A DNA stretch of 64,000 nucleotides from Bradyrhizobium frederickii (GCF_004570865.1 NZ_SPQS01000022.1:1-64000), one strand, 5' to 3'. Shown: positions 32,150-41,977, counted from the stretch's first letter. A program made the numbers and translations. The notes: generated by a model from the letters alone, not told the origin.

Positions 32150-34786
32150 TCAATGCTCGCGTTCAACGTGAACGGAGTGAACGGGCGCATGGTGGTGGCT
32201 GGCGCCCAATTCGTGCAGTCTATGATGCAGGCGATGATGCGCAAGTTCCAGGGCAGCTCGCAGCCGCGAGTGTCGCGCTTCGTCGGACTTGGGAGCGAGC
32301 GTGTCCATATAGGCGATCGATCCCTCGATTTGTGCAAGGACCGAGACTGCATCTGCGGTGGCAAAGATGGGCATCTCGCCTACTTTGACATATACCGCAC
32401 TGGTGTGCGCCGCAATGTCGGCCTCGCGTCCGGCGACACTGCCCCGAACGCGCAGCGCGATCCAGCATGACTCGCTGATCGGCAGCGAAAGCTGTCCCTT
32501 GCACGACAAGCCCCCACATCGAATCTCCTCGACGACGCGGCCGTTGCGGATCAGCTCCACCCGCGCTGACGGAACGCTGACCGATTCGATCCGCCAGTCG
32601 ATCGTGAGGGTGCCGCCTGAATGGGGAAGCGCGACCGTTCCTCCAGGGCGCCGTCCTTCAACGATCATCTCAACCAGAGGCCCGACAGTGATGAACGTGT
32701 CCCCCCTACGTACGGCATCCATCCAGTTGCGATACGTGAAGTCGTTTTCGCCAAGCCGCACATAGGTCCGCGAGCCCCCGAGGAGTGCGGCAGCGTCCAT
32801 CTTGTCGGAGCCGGCTACCAGCGGCAGATGGTACCCGATATTGAGGTAGCGATACCAGTCGGCAAGACCAAATGCGCTGATCTGCGCGGTCCGCGGGTTG
32901 AACGACATCATTTCGATGGCGTCGACAAGGCCGAGCACGATGTCGGCCGCACGTTCCGCCTGCGGGTTCGGCGCATGCGGCATTACGACCAGGCCCCCTT
33001 GCTGACGGCAGCGCTCCGCCCAGTCGGCCATGGTCGCTTCCAGAACATGGCCGATCGCAGCTTCGTTGGACCCGCCGCAAGAGAGCGGATTGATCATCTC
33101 ACCTTCGTAGCCGAGTAGCGATATGTGCCCCAGAACCTGCATCCGGTTCTCCGTGCCGACCCGAACCAGGAATTCCCCGTCCCCGCCGAAATCCTTTGCC
33201 CCGATCGTCGTGCGTCCGTCGAAATCGGCGACGTTGGTGAATAGCTCGCCCCACTGTGCGGCGAGCAGGTTGACGACGTTGACACCCTCCGCCTTGCCCT
33301 CAAGCAGCGCTGTCTGCGGGCTCAGGAAATGGACGTGCGTATCAGAGCTGACCCATCCCTGTTCGCGCCAGCGCAGCACACGGTCGAGCGCAAAGGTGAG
33401 ATTGTCCGTCGTTGCAGTGATTTCGACGATGGCGCGCAACGGACGCACCTCAAAACCCCTGCAGATCTCAACGAACACGGGCCCGAGCGGCAGGTCCGCC
33501 TCGCAGCTGCCGTCCACGTAGGCGTACTGGTTCAGCCCATTGGCAAATTCGCCCGAGAAGTCCTCGAACCTGCCGGTATTGACCTTGCGGTGATGTCCCT
33601 TGGGTGGCAGATACTCCCCGTGCTCACCATGGAGATGCAGCCGCGCGGCAACACGCACCCCGCTGCCCTTCTCAACGATGCGGATCTTGACCGGTCTTGT
33701 GGCCGGTTCGACTCTTGCCACGGTGAGCGAGGCGCCGCCTGCGTTAGCGCAACCTTCCAACGATCGAAGATCGAATATGTGCGAGCGGCCATCGTCGGAG
33801 CACAGATAGAGCCTTGCGTCGGGATGCGCGGAGTACTCGACGATGACATCGTTGGCGGAGCGCACGGGTTGCACATCAACTTTGGCGCCCAGCCAATCCG
33901 CTCTGGAGTACTCGAGCACTGCGCGGGCCGAGATAACCGTTCCGAGGTCCATGCCGATCTGCTCGCCTCGATCGTCGACATCGAGCTCGCCAAGCTTATT
34001 GAGATGAACCCCGGGCGGCAGCCTCACCTTCAGCTTGCGACGGCCCTGGAGGCGCAGCGGGTGCTGGGTGAGCGTTGTCGTCGTCACCGCAAAGACAAGC
34101 GAGATTTCCTGTTCCGCGCGCAAGCTTAGCGCCGAAAGCTCCTTGTCCGGATAGGGGTTCGGGAGCGCGTAAAGCCACAGGTTCTCACCTTGTCGATCCA
34201 TGCGTCCCGATTGGGTGCGGGCCTCGCCCTGGAAGAAGCTCGCCCCCGGCGCTCTGCCGAGTATAAAGTCCTCGCCCGTGCTTGCATGCACGATGGGGCC
34301 GCGTAGCGGCAGGGCGGCGAACGCACTCGCACTCCAGGAGATGTGGTTCTGCTGGATCGCGAAGCGGCGCAGCACCGGCACGTCGGTCTCGCTGCCGTCG
34401 GCATAGCGGAGCCCGTATGTCGCCACCCGCTCGCCGAGTGGATTGCCTTCTACAGGTAGCGTAGCCGGGCCGATCTCTCCGAAACCATCGGGGCTTATAC
34501 TGGGGCGGTCTGCGACCACTTGCACGAACAGCACATAGCTCGTCATTGCCCGCGGCAACGCAATTACGGCAGGAGGGGCCCCGGGGCGCAGCTCCAGCAC
34601 ATCCGGCCCTGTTTCGCTGCCGAAGAGAAAGGGCATGCCGCGATGAGTCTGGAGCCCGCGAAGCGAATCGATCCACCCGGTGTCACCCGGGCGGTTGGCG
34701 AAACCCTCACCGGTATTTGCGCGCCTAGCGTTGAAATATCGCGTCAAGTCGACAGGCGTGAAGTGTGGCGATGAAGGTGTTTTCAT
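32150..34786 (-). CDS. CehA/McbA-family metallohydrolase
   Basis: The 878-residue product starts at ATG 34786 (MKTPSSPHFTPVDLTRYF), preceded by GGAG; an in-frame start 13 codons earlier is less likely. The N-terminal 450 residues are beta-rich and unrecognised. The C-terminal part is a PHP-type metal hydrolase: SSDTHVHFLSPQ, GVNVVNLLAAQWGE, HISLLGYEGEM, GLVVMPHAPNPQAE and AGSDKMDAA supply the His/Asp ligands. CehA/McbA are known as carbaryl hydrolases, but most relatives have unknown substrates. No export signal. It lies downstream of the MHS transporter gene on the same strand (198-base gap), which suggests that the transporter brings in its substrate. Confidence 0.78.
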   Translation of the reverse strand: MKTPSSPHFTPVDLTRYFNARRANTGEGFANRPGDTGWIDSLRGLQTHRGMPFLFGSETGPDVLELRPGAPPAVIALPRAMTSYVLFVQVVADRPSISPDGFGEIGPATLPVEGNPLGERVATYGLRYADGSETDVPVLRRFAIQQNHISWSASAFAALPLRGPIVHASTGEDFILGRAPGASFFQGEARTQSGRMDRQGENLWLYALPNPYPDKELSALSLRAEQEISLVFAVTTTTLTQHPLRLQGRRKLKVRLPPGVHLNKLGELDVDDRGEQIGMDLGTVISARAVLEYSRADWLGAKVDVQPVRSANDVIVEYSAHPDARLYLCSDDGRSHIFDLRSLEGCANAGGASLTVARVEPATRPVKIRIVEKGSGVRVAARLHLHGEHGEYLPPKGHHRKVNTGRFEDFSGEFANGLNQYAYVDGSCEADLPLGPVFVEICRGFEVRPLRAIVEITATTDNLTFALDRVLRWREQGWVSSDTHVHFLSPQTALLEGKAEGVNVVNLLAAQWGELFTNVADFDGRTTIGAKDFGGDGEFLVRVGTENRMQVLGHISLLGYEGEMINPLSCGGSNEAAIGHVLEATMADWAERCRQQGGLVVMPHAPNPQAERAADIVLGLVDAIEMMSFNPRTAQISAFGLADWYRYLNIGYHLPLVAGSDKMDAAALLGGSRTYVRLGENDFTYRNWMDAVRRGDTFITVGPLVEMIVEGRRPGGTVALPHSGGTLTIDWRIESVSVPSARVELIRNGRVVEEIRCGGLSCKGQLSLPISESCWIALRVRGSVAGREADIAAHTSAVYVKVGEMPIFATADAVSVLAQIEGSIAYMDTLAPKSDEARHSRLRAALELAHHRLHHRLHELGASHHHAPVHSVHVEREH

Positions 34787-34984
34787 GCTGAGGACTCCAG
34801 TTTCAGCAACTCTGGTGCCGCGCAAGCAGTCTTTGTCTTGTGAATGACTGCTCGCGCAAGGAGGCTTGCGCCAATCCCATGCCTATGCCCATGCCCAGCA
34901 TGAAGGGATACGCGCGAACCGTTATGTTTTGCACTTGATGCGAACACTTTGCGTCTGTCGCGGCGAAGCGCAGGGGCAGAGTGT

Positions 34985-36310
34985 TCATTCACCGATGTAG
35001 AGGCGACCCCGCTTCTTGGCGATGTGGTAGACCAGCACGCTTAGGAGCGCGATCAACGATCCGTAAACGGGAAACATCCAGGCGATGTGCTCGCGTTGCA
35101 ACCAGACCAGCAGATAGGGTGACGTCCCGCCAAACAGAGAGACGCCGAGCGCATAGCCGAGAGCCACTCCGGTGGTCCGCACGGCGCGCGGCATCAGCGT
35201 GGTGGCGATGAAATTATAGAGGGCCATGTTGAAGCCCACGATCGCGCCGCCGAACACCGTGACAAAGAAGAACGTGACGATGCCTTTTTCCGAATAGAGC
35301 AGTGTCAGGAAGAAGCATGGAATGAGCAACAGGCGCAGCAGCGTGAACGCGCGCGAGGGTCGCACCTTGTCCGCGAAAGCGCCGATAAGGGGCGCCGTTG
35401 ACATCCAGATCAGGACCATCAGCGTCATGATCCCGTACACATACGTGCTGTTCTCCTTGAAGACCGTGTTGGCCATGTTGGGCAGGCCGGTGTTCCACGC
35501 ATAGTTGGCGATCTGCACCGAGCCGATCACCAGGATGACGGCGAGCAGCGAAAGGCGGACGCTCCATAGCGTTTTCCACACACCGCCAGTCGTTTCCTGA
35601 ATACGCGAAGACTCGTCTTGCCGATGCATGGCTCGATTGATCAAGGTTTCCGGCACCGTGGTGCGCAAATAGATGATCAAAAGGCCCAGCAGGCCACCGA
35701 CCGCAAAGGGTATGCGCCAGGCCCACTCGCGCATGGCTTCAGGTGCGACCGAGGCGCTCACCAGGAAGGCAACCAGGCTCGATCCAAGGTTTCCCAACTG
35801 GATAAATGTGCCACCAATCAGACCGAGGTAGTGCCCCTCTTTGCCAGGTGGCGCCAATTCAATTGCAATGGCGTTGGCGACACCAGCCTCAGCGCCAGTA
35901 GCAAGCCCCTGAATGAGCCGCATGATCAGCAGCGCTATCGCCGCCGTGACGCCGAGATCCTTGTAGGTGGGCAGCAAGGATATCAAAAGCGAGCAAACCG
36001 CCATGGCCGTAACCGAGATCAACATCACGCGCTTGTGGCTGATGCGATCTGCGACCGGCCCCAGCAAAGCCGCGCCCAGCGGCCGAGCGCAAAAACCCGC
36101 CCCGTACACGGCCAGTCCCGCTAGCAGCGAGGTGGTGGGATCATCGGAAGGGAAGAAGTGCGGCGAGAGAAACGCTGCCATTACGCCGTAGACATTCCAG
36201 TCGTACCACTCCAGCGCCACCCCTCCTCCAAGGCCGGCGGTCATCCGCTTGTTGGCAGTTTGCTTGTCAAGCTGGATGGGTACTGCGCTGGGCTGAGCAA
36301 TGATGTTCAT
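34985..36310 (-). CDS. MFS transporter, metabolite:H+ symporter (MHS) family
   Basis: The product from ATG 36310 (after GAGGACCC) is about 441 residues with 12 predicted membrane helices. The N-terminus GLGGGVALEWYDWNVYGVMA and the DRISHKRVMLISVTAM loop are hallmarks of MHS symporters (as in ShiA, KgtP, ProP), which take up organic acids or polyols with protons; RLIQGLATGAEAGVANAIAI is the next conserved block. A frame open to 36385 gives 25 extra N-terminal residues but no ribosome site. A LacI-type palindrome lies 490 bases upstream (36800). Confidence 0.85.
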   Translation of the reverse strand: MNIIAQPSAVPIQLDKQTANKRMTAGLGGGVALEWYDWNVYGVMAAFLSPHFFPSDDPTTSLLAGLAVYGAGFCARPLGAALLGPVADRISHKRVMLISVTAMAVCSLLISLLPTYKDLGVTAAIALLIMRLIQGLATGAEAGVANAIAIELAPPGKEGHYLGLIGGTFIQLGNLGSSLVAFLVSASVAPEAMREWAWRIPFAVGGLLGLLIIYLRTTVPETLINRAMHRQDESSRIQETTGGVWKTLWSVRLSLLAVILVIGSVQIANYAWNTGLPNMANTVFKENSTYVYGIMTLMVLIWMSTAPLIGAFADKVRPSRAFTLLRLLLIPCFFLTLLYSEKGIVTFFFVTVFGGAIVGFNMALYNFIATTLMPRAVRTTGVALGYALGVSLFGGTSPYLLVWLQREHIAWMFPVYGSLIALLSVLVYHIAKKRGRLYIGE

Positions 36311-36799
36311 GGGTCCTCGGGCTCTATTGATGTCGTTAATAATTTTAAGGGTCGCGCGAGAACGAGCAGCCGCTCGTCGGCCCAACTGCGCCCGCAGCGG
36401 CGGGGTCTATGAGAGCGGCGGCCTTGAGGAGGCCGGACCGCGGAAGCGCAGGCGCAAAGGGTGCCCGGGATGCCGGTGGAAAGCCCGCCTCCCTTCGCGT
36501 ATTTGCGGGCCTCGCCTCAGGAGCGGCCATTGCACGATCCTAACGGCGCAGGACGCCTCCATCGTTGCCTCCGACTTGCGCGGCGGCTCGCATAAAGCGC
36601 GCGCGACATTCCGTGCCATTCCCATGGCTAACCCTCCTCCTGTTGCTCTTAGCGCGCTTCTGAAGAAGCTGATGTTCTTGTTGGACGGCGCGGCGTCAAA
36701 GAGCGCCGCAGCGTCAATGAGATCCTTCAGATGCGCCCGCTCTCGCTGGCCGCACGCTTCCGGTTTCCCGCATTTGTCAGCCTTTTTCTACACCATTCC
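36311..36799. other. Leader region of the transporter gene
   Basis: About 490 bases between the transporter start and the first operator. No supported gene; frames on both strands are short, arginine-rich and unrecognised. It would be a long untranslated leader if transcription starts at the operator, or the promoter may lie closer to the gene. Confidence 0.35.
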
Positions 36800-36813
36800 T
36801 GAAATCGATTTCA
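36800..36813 (-). promoter_or_regulatory. LacI-type operator upstream of the MHS transporter
   Basis: TGAAATCGATTTCA, a perfect 14-base palindrome with the same 12-base core as the site at 30682. It is in the divergent region between the transporter and the enoyl-CoA hydratase. Confidence 0.6.
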
Positions 36814-36965
36814 AGATCAATAAGAATTCAGAACTGTGGAGTCAAGCCGCTTTTCAAGGCTAAGGCGCGCCTCATGGGGCGCCGTCAGCCCGCTTGAGCG
36901 ACCGGTGCCAGCGGCGCGGGGACTGATTCAGCCCAAAAACAGGCCCTAAGAACCGTCGTTGCCAA

Positions 36966-36977
36966 GAAATCGATTTC
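36966..36977 (+). promoter_or_regulatory. LacI-type operator upstream of the enoyl-CoA hydratase
   Basis: GAAATCGATTTC, a perfect 12-base core match, 43 bases before the enoyl-CoA hydratase start, where it would overlap or flank the promoter. Confidence 0.6.
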
Positions 36978-37020
36978 AGTTTATGCGCTGGTTCTCATAT
37001 TCCTTCAGGAGAACCGCTCC

Positions 37021-37803
37021 ATGACCAAGACGTCCGATCTCATCCAGTCGACATCTGTCGCGCCCCACGTGCGCCTTTTGACGCTGAATAGGACATCGAA
37101 ACGAAACGCCTTGAGCAACGAACTGATTGTGGATCTAGGCGCGACCTTGCGGGATGCCGCAATTGACGAAGATGTCCGCTGTGTCGTGATTTGTGGCAGC
37201 GATGCGTTCTTCTCTGCCGGCGCCGATATCAAGGAGATGCGAGAGCGCGGCTTTGAGGCAATCGACAATCCCGCGCGACGTTCTGCCTGGCGGGATGTCG
37301 CCAATTTCCCCAAGCCTCTCATTGCCGCAGTCGAGGGCATTTGCTTCGGCGGCGGCCACGAATTGGCACTGCTCGCGGACATCGTGATAGCAGGCGAAGG
37401 GGCGGTATTTGGACAGCCTGAGATTAACATCGGGATATTGCCGGGCGACGGCGCGACGCAAAGGCTGACACGCGTTGCTGGCAAATCGCTGGCCATGCTG
37501 ATGATCCTGAGCGGCCAATCCATCACGGCGCGGATCGCGATGCAGGCCGGCCTTGTGGCGGAAGTTGTCGAAAGCGGCAGGGCGCAGATTCGTGCGGTCG
37601 AACTAGCCGATCTGATTGCGCAAAAGCCTCCCCGTTCGGCTGAACTTGCCAAAGCTGCAGTTCTCGCCGCGTTTCAGACCACGCTGGACGCCGGGCTCGA
37701 GTTTGAACGGCAAGCGATCCGGTTTGCCTTCAGCACAGCTGACCAGCAGGAAGGCATGAACGCCTTCTTTGAGAAGAGGCCGCCAAACTATCGCGGAAAC
37801 TAG
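37021..37803 (+). CDS. Enoyl-CoA hydratase/isomerase (crotonase family)
   Basis: A 260-residue crotonase-fold protein that hydrates or isomerises enoyl-CoA thioesters. Motifs: LNRTSKRNALSNELI, the oxyanion loop FFSAGADIKEMRE, GGGHELALLADIVIA with the first catalytic-position Glu, and FGQPEINIGILPGDGATQRL with the second Glu. Both acids are present, so hydratase activity is likely. ATG 37021 follows AGGAGAACCGCTCC. A LacI-type operator just upstream ties it to the CoA transferase pathway. Confidence 0.88.
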   Translation: MTKTSDLIQSTSVAPHVRLLTLNRTSKRNALSNELIVDLGATLRDAAIDEDVRCVVICGSDAFFSAGADIKEMRERGFEAIDNPARRSAWRDVANFPKPLIAAVEGICFGGGHELALLADIVIAGEGAVFGQPEINIGILPGDGATQRLTRVAGKSLAMLMILSGQSITARIAMQAGLVAEVVESGRAQIRAVELADLIAQKPPRSAELAKAAVLAAFQTTLDAGLEFERQAIRFAFSTADQQEGMNAFFEKRPPNYRGN

Positions 37804-37861
37804 CTACCGCGATCTGCTCGCATGCGGCGCCAGCAAAGCTGGACCGCGTAACATGGGCCTT

Positions 37862-39082
37862 TCAACACTCCTTTGGGTCGACCAGGCCGGCGCTACGGGC
37901 GACGATTTCGTATTGGCCGGCCCTTGCCACACCAACGTACATGTTCATCCTACAGTGGCGCTTGCCCGGCACCATCTCCGCCGGCCCGCCAGGCCCTTCC
38001 GCAAGCTTTGCGTGGTCGAGAGCGGCGGCGACCGCCTCGCGGTCAAGCGTACCAGCTTCCTTGACTGCGGCTTCCCACAGCTTCAATCCTCGATAAGTGC
38101 CGGTCGCGGCGCTGCCTGCTGAGAACCGGAACTTGCCAGGAAACTGCTTTTCGTAGGCCGACTGAATTTTGGCGCTCACCGGATCTTCCACCGCGAACGC
38201 CCTGTAGTAGTCCAGGCTGCTGGCGAGGCCTTCGATCTCGTGAGCCTGATTCATTTCGAGCGTGTTCTCGTCATAGTAGACGCAGCCAAGCCGTCCCCCA
38301 TTCCTGGAAAAGCCCGCTTCATAAAGCTGTTTGAAGAAGGAGCCGACGCCCGGGGGGATGACGCTGTTGAAGACCACGTCTACTTTGTTGGACGTGATGC
38401 GGCTCACGGTCGATGAAAAATCGATCTGGTCAAGGGGATAGTACTCCTCGAACACCACCTCCCCGCCGCTGCTCTCGATCACCTTGCGCGCATAGGCGTT
38501 GATTGTTTGCGGCCAGACGTAGTTGGAGCCAGGCAGCGCGAAGCGTCTGCCCCCGTTCTTGATCAGCCAGGGGATGAACCGGTCGCAATTCTGCGCCGGA
38601 ACCGGGCCGGTGCAGAACAGATTGGGCGTGCACTCCTTGCCTTCGTAGGCCTGCGGATAGATGTAGAGCGTCTTGCCACGAGAGATGATGATGTCCTTGA
38701 TGGCGTTACGCATCGAGCTCGCAATGCCACCGAGCACCAGGTCGACCTTGTCTCGCTGAATCAGCTTGCGGACATTGCCGACAGCGACGGACTCGTTGGA
38801 CGCGGTGTCCTCGATCAGGAGCTCGATGGGGCGCCCCAGTAGACCACCGGTCTCGTTGATCTCGTTGACCACCATGCGAGCGACATTGGCGTCGGTATTC
38901 CCGGCAAACCCGAGTGCCCCCGTAAGGTCGGTGGCAATGCCTATCCTGATCGGGCCTTCGGCGGCGTTGGCCCAGTCAGGACGGATCACCCAGCTGGCCG
39001 GGCCGGCCGCAATGGCCGCCGACGCAAAGGCGAAATTGTAGAGAAAGCGGCGGCGGCTGAGTTGTCGGCGATCATTCAACAT
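37862..39082 (-). CDS. ABC transporter substrate-binding protein, Tat-exported (copy 1)
   Basis: From ATG 39082 the 406-residue product begins LSRRRFLYNFAFASAAIAAG, a twin-arginine signal. The mature part GPIRIGIATDLTGALGFAGN is the fold of branched-chain amino acid/urea/amide-type binding proteins (LivK/UrtA/AmiC). It is about 90% identical by eye to the second copy at 43040-44260 and ends with the same AGLVDPKEC. It lies last in the gene row, 139 bases after the amidohydrolase, outside the transporter genes proper, so it appears to be a duplicate that may widen ligand range. Confidence 0.88.
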   Translation of the reverse strand: MLNDRRQLSRRRFLYNFAFASAAIAAGPASWVIRPDWANAAEGPIRIGIATDLTGALGFAGNTDANVARMVVNEINETGGLLGRPIELLIEDTASNESVAVGNVRKLIQRDKVDLVLGGIASSMRNAIKDIIISRGKTLYIYPQAYEGKECTPNLFCTGPVPAQNCDRFIPWLIKNGGRRFALPGSNYVWPQTINAYARKVIESSGGEVVFEEYYPLDQIDFSSTVSRITSNKVDVVFNSVIPPGVGSFFKQLYEAGFSRNGGRLGCVYYDENTLEMNQAHEIEGLASSLDYYRAFAVEDPVSAKIQSAYEKQFPGKFRFSAGSAATGTYRGLKLWEAAVKEAGTLDREAVAAALDHAKLAEGPGGPAEMVPGKRHCRMNMYVGVARAGQYEIVARSAGLVDPKEC

Positions 39083-39220
39083 CGAACTGACCCATAGCCT
39101 TAAATCCACGTGCCTTGCTCTTTCCCCGGGACCGGCAGCCTGAAAGCTATCTGTCATTTTAGGTTTCAAGCAGCCTCTTCCGCTCGCGTTTGGGTAAAAT
39201 CGCGTAACAAAGGGCAGCCT

Positions 39221-40477
39221 TCAGGACAGTCTGAAAAACTCCTTCGCGTTCCCGCCAAGGATTCTGATCGCCAAACGCTCTGCGTCTCGCGACTGAAAGT
39301 AACCGTTCGCGACTTTTTCGTTCAGAACCTCACCGATCAACCGGCGTGCGCCCTGTATCGCGGCAAACGTCTCCTCAACGTGAAGACAATCTCCTCCGAT
39401 CATCATTCGCGATTCATCTGGCAGGACTTCAATGGATTCGTGGAGGGCAAGCTTGAAATGTGACGGGCTCAATAGAAAAGACCAGCACAAATCAAGCCAG
39501 ACATTTCGGTACACAAAGGCCATTCCCAACAGGTCCCGGCTCCATGGATAGGCCAAATGCATCAACAGAAAGCGGGTCCGAGGATGACGCTCAATCAACC
39601 CGGTCATGCGTAGGGGGTGGGAGCCGCTTATGATTGCCGTTCCAAGATGAGTTTGGACTGGCAGGTCGGCCTCGCCTGCGAGTTGGCAAAACAAGTCGAC
39701 GACAAAGTCGCAGAACGCCTTGCGCGCCGCAGGGGATGGAGACCTTTGTCCCCAAGCCTGCCGAGCCAGTTCCTCGTCCGGTTCGTCAAAGCTTAGATCC
39801 CGGTCATAGGCGAGTGCGTTCTTGAGCGCGATGTGATTGCGCCGTGAGCAGCCGGCAACGAGCTCACGGATTGCGTCGCAATAATCATCGAAGGTTTTCA
39901 CCTCGAGGCCGAGGCGCCGCAGCAACGTATGCCCGCAATTTCCATTATGATCGCGAGATTCGGGGTGCCAGCCGAGGGCGAATGCGTTAATCCGCAGGAC
40001 CGCATCGTAACTTTGCCCAAGGACCGGCCGCGGATCCATCAACGGATCGAGAAAAGGGTCTGTTACGATCCTTCCGATGGCGGCCCGCCCGATCACCTCA
40101 CTTGGCCATGTCGCCTCCTTGTGACGCAAGCGCACTGACGCATCTACCGCCTCCCAGTTGTCGCGAGTGATTCCAGTGTCGGCGACGCCGTAAAGCTCGG
40201 CGACTCCGCGGACGAGGTTACGGACGAATGCGTTCGATCCGCTCCTCTCGAGGAACGGCGCAAGGGCCTCCCAGGTGGTCGGCTCGGGAGGGATAGATAC
40301 CATTTCGATGGTTGCCTTAGGCTCGGATGGCAGCACGTGACTCGTCCAAGCCGCATAGCTCTGTTGGAACAGTTTCAACAGATTTACGTCCGCGCTATGT
40401 GCGACCTCGGCCATGTGATGTTCATGGACATCGACGACTTGGCACGAATTGACAAAATCGCTCATGGTTTCGGACAT
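39221..40477 (-). CDS. Amidohydrolase-family protein (TIM-barrel metal hydrolase)
   Basis: ATG 40477 (MSETMSDFV) follows GGAGAGGGGCA; a start 7 codons earlier has no ribosome site. About 418 residues with metal-ligand motifs of amidohydrolase-2 proteins: VDVHEHH, QTHLGT, FLLMHLAYPW and GGDCLH, plus ILGGNAKEFF at the end. The pattern resembles the uronate-isomerase-like branch and decarboxylating amidohydrolases. It sits directly after the ABC ATPase genes (78 bases), so it probably acts on the imported ligand. Exact substrate unknown. Confidence 0.72.
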   Translation of the reverse strand: MSETMSDFVNSCQVVDVHEHHMAEVAHSADVNLLKLFQQSYAAWTSHVLPSEPKATIEMVSIPPEPTTWEALAPFLERSGSNAFVRNLVRGVAELYGVADTGITRDNWEAVDASVRLRHKEATWPSEVIGRAAIGRIVTDPFLDPLMDPRPVLGQSYDAVLRINAFALGWHPESRDHNGNCGHTLLRRLGLEVKTFDDYCDAIRELVAGCSRRNHIALKNALAYDRDLSFDEPDEELARQAWGQRSPSPAARKAFCDFVVDLFCQLAGEADLPVQTHLGTAIISGSHPLRMTGLIERHPRTRFLLMHLAYPWSRDLLGMAFVYRNVWLDLCWSFLLSPSHFKLALHESIEVLPDESRMMIGGDCLHVEETFAAIQGARRLIGEVLNEKVANGYFQSRDAERLAIRILGGNAKEFFRLS

Positions 40478-40554
40478 TGCCCCTCTCCGTTCAGCCATCG
40501 CAAGAAACTCAAATGCGCCACCTTCGACATGGAGATAGCCTCCGGCGAACGCCT

Positions 40555-41250
40555 CTACGGCGCTAGATACGACAACAGCCGCGGGTCGTTGCGCAGCTGC
40601 TGCGACGCGCCCGAAAGCGCGACACGGCCGCGATCGAGCACATAGGCCTGCTCCGCTACGCGCATTGCGAGGTCGAGGTGTTGCTCGACGATGATGATGG
40701 CGATCTCTCTGGCTAGCTCGACCAACCGCTCGGTGATCTCCTCGATGACACCGATCCAGACACCCTCGGTCGGCTCGTCCAGCAGGAGGAGTTTCGGGTT
40801 TCCGAGGATCGCGCGCCCTATTGCGAGCATCTTGCGCTCGCCACCGGAGAGCGTTCCGGCCGGCTGATCGAGGCGCTGGCCGAGTTTCGGAAACATCTTC
40901 ATCACCCGCTCCACTGCCGATCCATCGGGGTGCAAAAGCGATCCGACGGCGAGATTGTCACGCACGGAGAGGCGCGCGAACACTGAATGCTCTTGCGGCA
41001 CATATCCAATGCCGGCCCGCACCCGCACTTCGGTCCGCCGGCGATCGATGTCTTGGCCGTTGAACTGCACGCCGCCCTTCCATGCCGGCAGTTCGCCGAC
41101 AATCGCTTTCATGAGCGTGCTCTTTCCGGCGCCGTTGCGGCCGAGGACGGCGACCCCGCCATGCGGCGGGATGGCCATATTGACGCCGAACAAGACTTGG
41201 CTACGTCCATAGCCGGCATCGAGATGCTTGATATTGAGGAATTCAGGCAC
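40555..41250 (-). CDS. Branched-chain-type ABC transporter ATPase (LivF-like)
   Basis: GTG 41250 (PEFLNIKHLDAGYGRSQVLF) gives 231 residues and an 8-base overlap with the upstream ATPase gene. Walker A GRNGAGKST, signature LSGGERKMLAI and Walker B LLLLDEPTEG are intact. LivF-type subunits pair with LivG on the cytoplasmic side of the LivHM channel. An in-frame start 27 codons upstream lies inside the previous gene and is unlikely. Confidence 0.9.
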   Translation of the reverse strand: MPEFLNIKHLDAGYGRSQVLFGVNMAIPPHGGVAVLGRNGAGKSTLMKAIVGELPAWKGGVQFNGQDIDRRRTEVRVRAGIGYVPQEHSVFARLSVRDNLAVGSLLHPDGSAVERVMKMFPKLGQRLDQPAGTLSGGERKMLAIGRAILGNPKLLLLDEPTEGVWIGVIEEITERLVELAREIAIIIVEQHLDLAMRVAEQAYVLDRGRVALSGASQQLRNDPRLLSYLAP

Positions 41251-41977
41251 GGCGCAGATAAATCTCCTGGACGCTTCTGTTGGCTTGGATCTCGGCAACC
41301 GTTCCTGACGCCAGCACCTTGCCCTGATCAAGCACCGTCAAGCGGTCGCAGATGTCGCGGATGAAATCCAGGTCGTGCTCCACGATGACGAGCGAGCAAT
41401 GCTGTTTGATCGGCTGCAGCAATTCGCCGGTGACGCGGCGCTCTTCCAGGCTCATGCCGCCGGTGGGCTCGTCCAACAGCAGCAGGCGGGGTCGGCATGC
41501 GAGCGCCATCGCGATCTCCAACCATTGCTGCTGCCCGTGAGATAAGGTCGCCGCAGCATCAAAGGCGCGATCGGCGAGCCGGAACTGGAGCAGCATCGTC
41601 ATGACCTCCTCGTGCAGTCGTCCTCGAGTGCGCGAGAACGCCAGGTCCAGCAGTGAGGACCTGGCCTGCAGCGCGAGCAGGATGTTGTCGTAAAGCGTGA
41701 GGGTCGGTAGGACGGCGGTGATCTGGAATTTCAAGCTCATGCCAGCTCGCGCACGCTCTGGCGGCGTAAGCGAGGTGACGTCAGTGTTGATGAACGTCAC
41801 CTTGCCTCGGGTTGGCACGAGCGCACCTGCAAGACACTTCATCAGCGTGCTCTTGCCCGAGCCGTTCGGTCCGATCAGGCCATGAAACTCTCTGTCGCCG
41901 ACCGTGAGCGCCGCTCCGTCTAGCGCCGTGAGCTTGCCAAAAACCTTGGAGACGCCGGCGGCTTCAAGGAGCGGCAT
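41243..41977 (-). CDS. Branched-chain-type ABC transporter ATPase (LivG-like)
   Basis: A 244-residue ATPase: Walker A GPNGSGKST, signature LSHGQQQWLEIAMAL, Walker B LLLLDEPTGGMS, and the C-terminal IVEHDLDFIRDICDRLTVLD typical of LivG/UrtD. Overlaps the permease gene by 14 bases and the next ATPase gene by 8, part of one tightly packed transporter operon. Confidence 0.9.
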   Translation of the reverse strand: MPLLEAAGVSKVFGKLTALDGAALTVGDREFHGLIGPNGSGKSTLMKCLAGALVPTRGKVTFINTDVTSLTPPERARAGMSLKFQITAVLPTLTLYDNILLALQARSSLLDLAFSRTRGRLHEEVMTMLLQFRLADRAFDAAATLSHGQQQWLEIAMALACRPRLLLLDEPTGGMSLEERRVTGELLQPIKQHCSLVIVEHDLDFIRDICDRLTVLDQGKVLASGTVAEIQANRSVQEIYLRRA

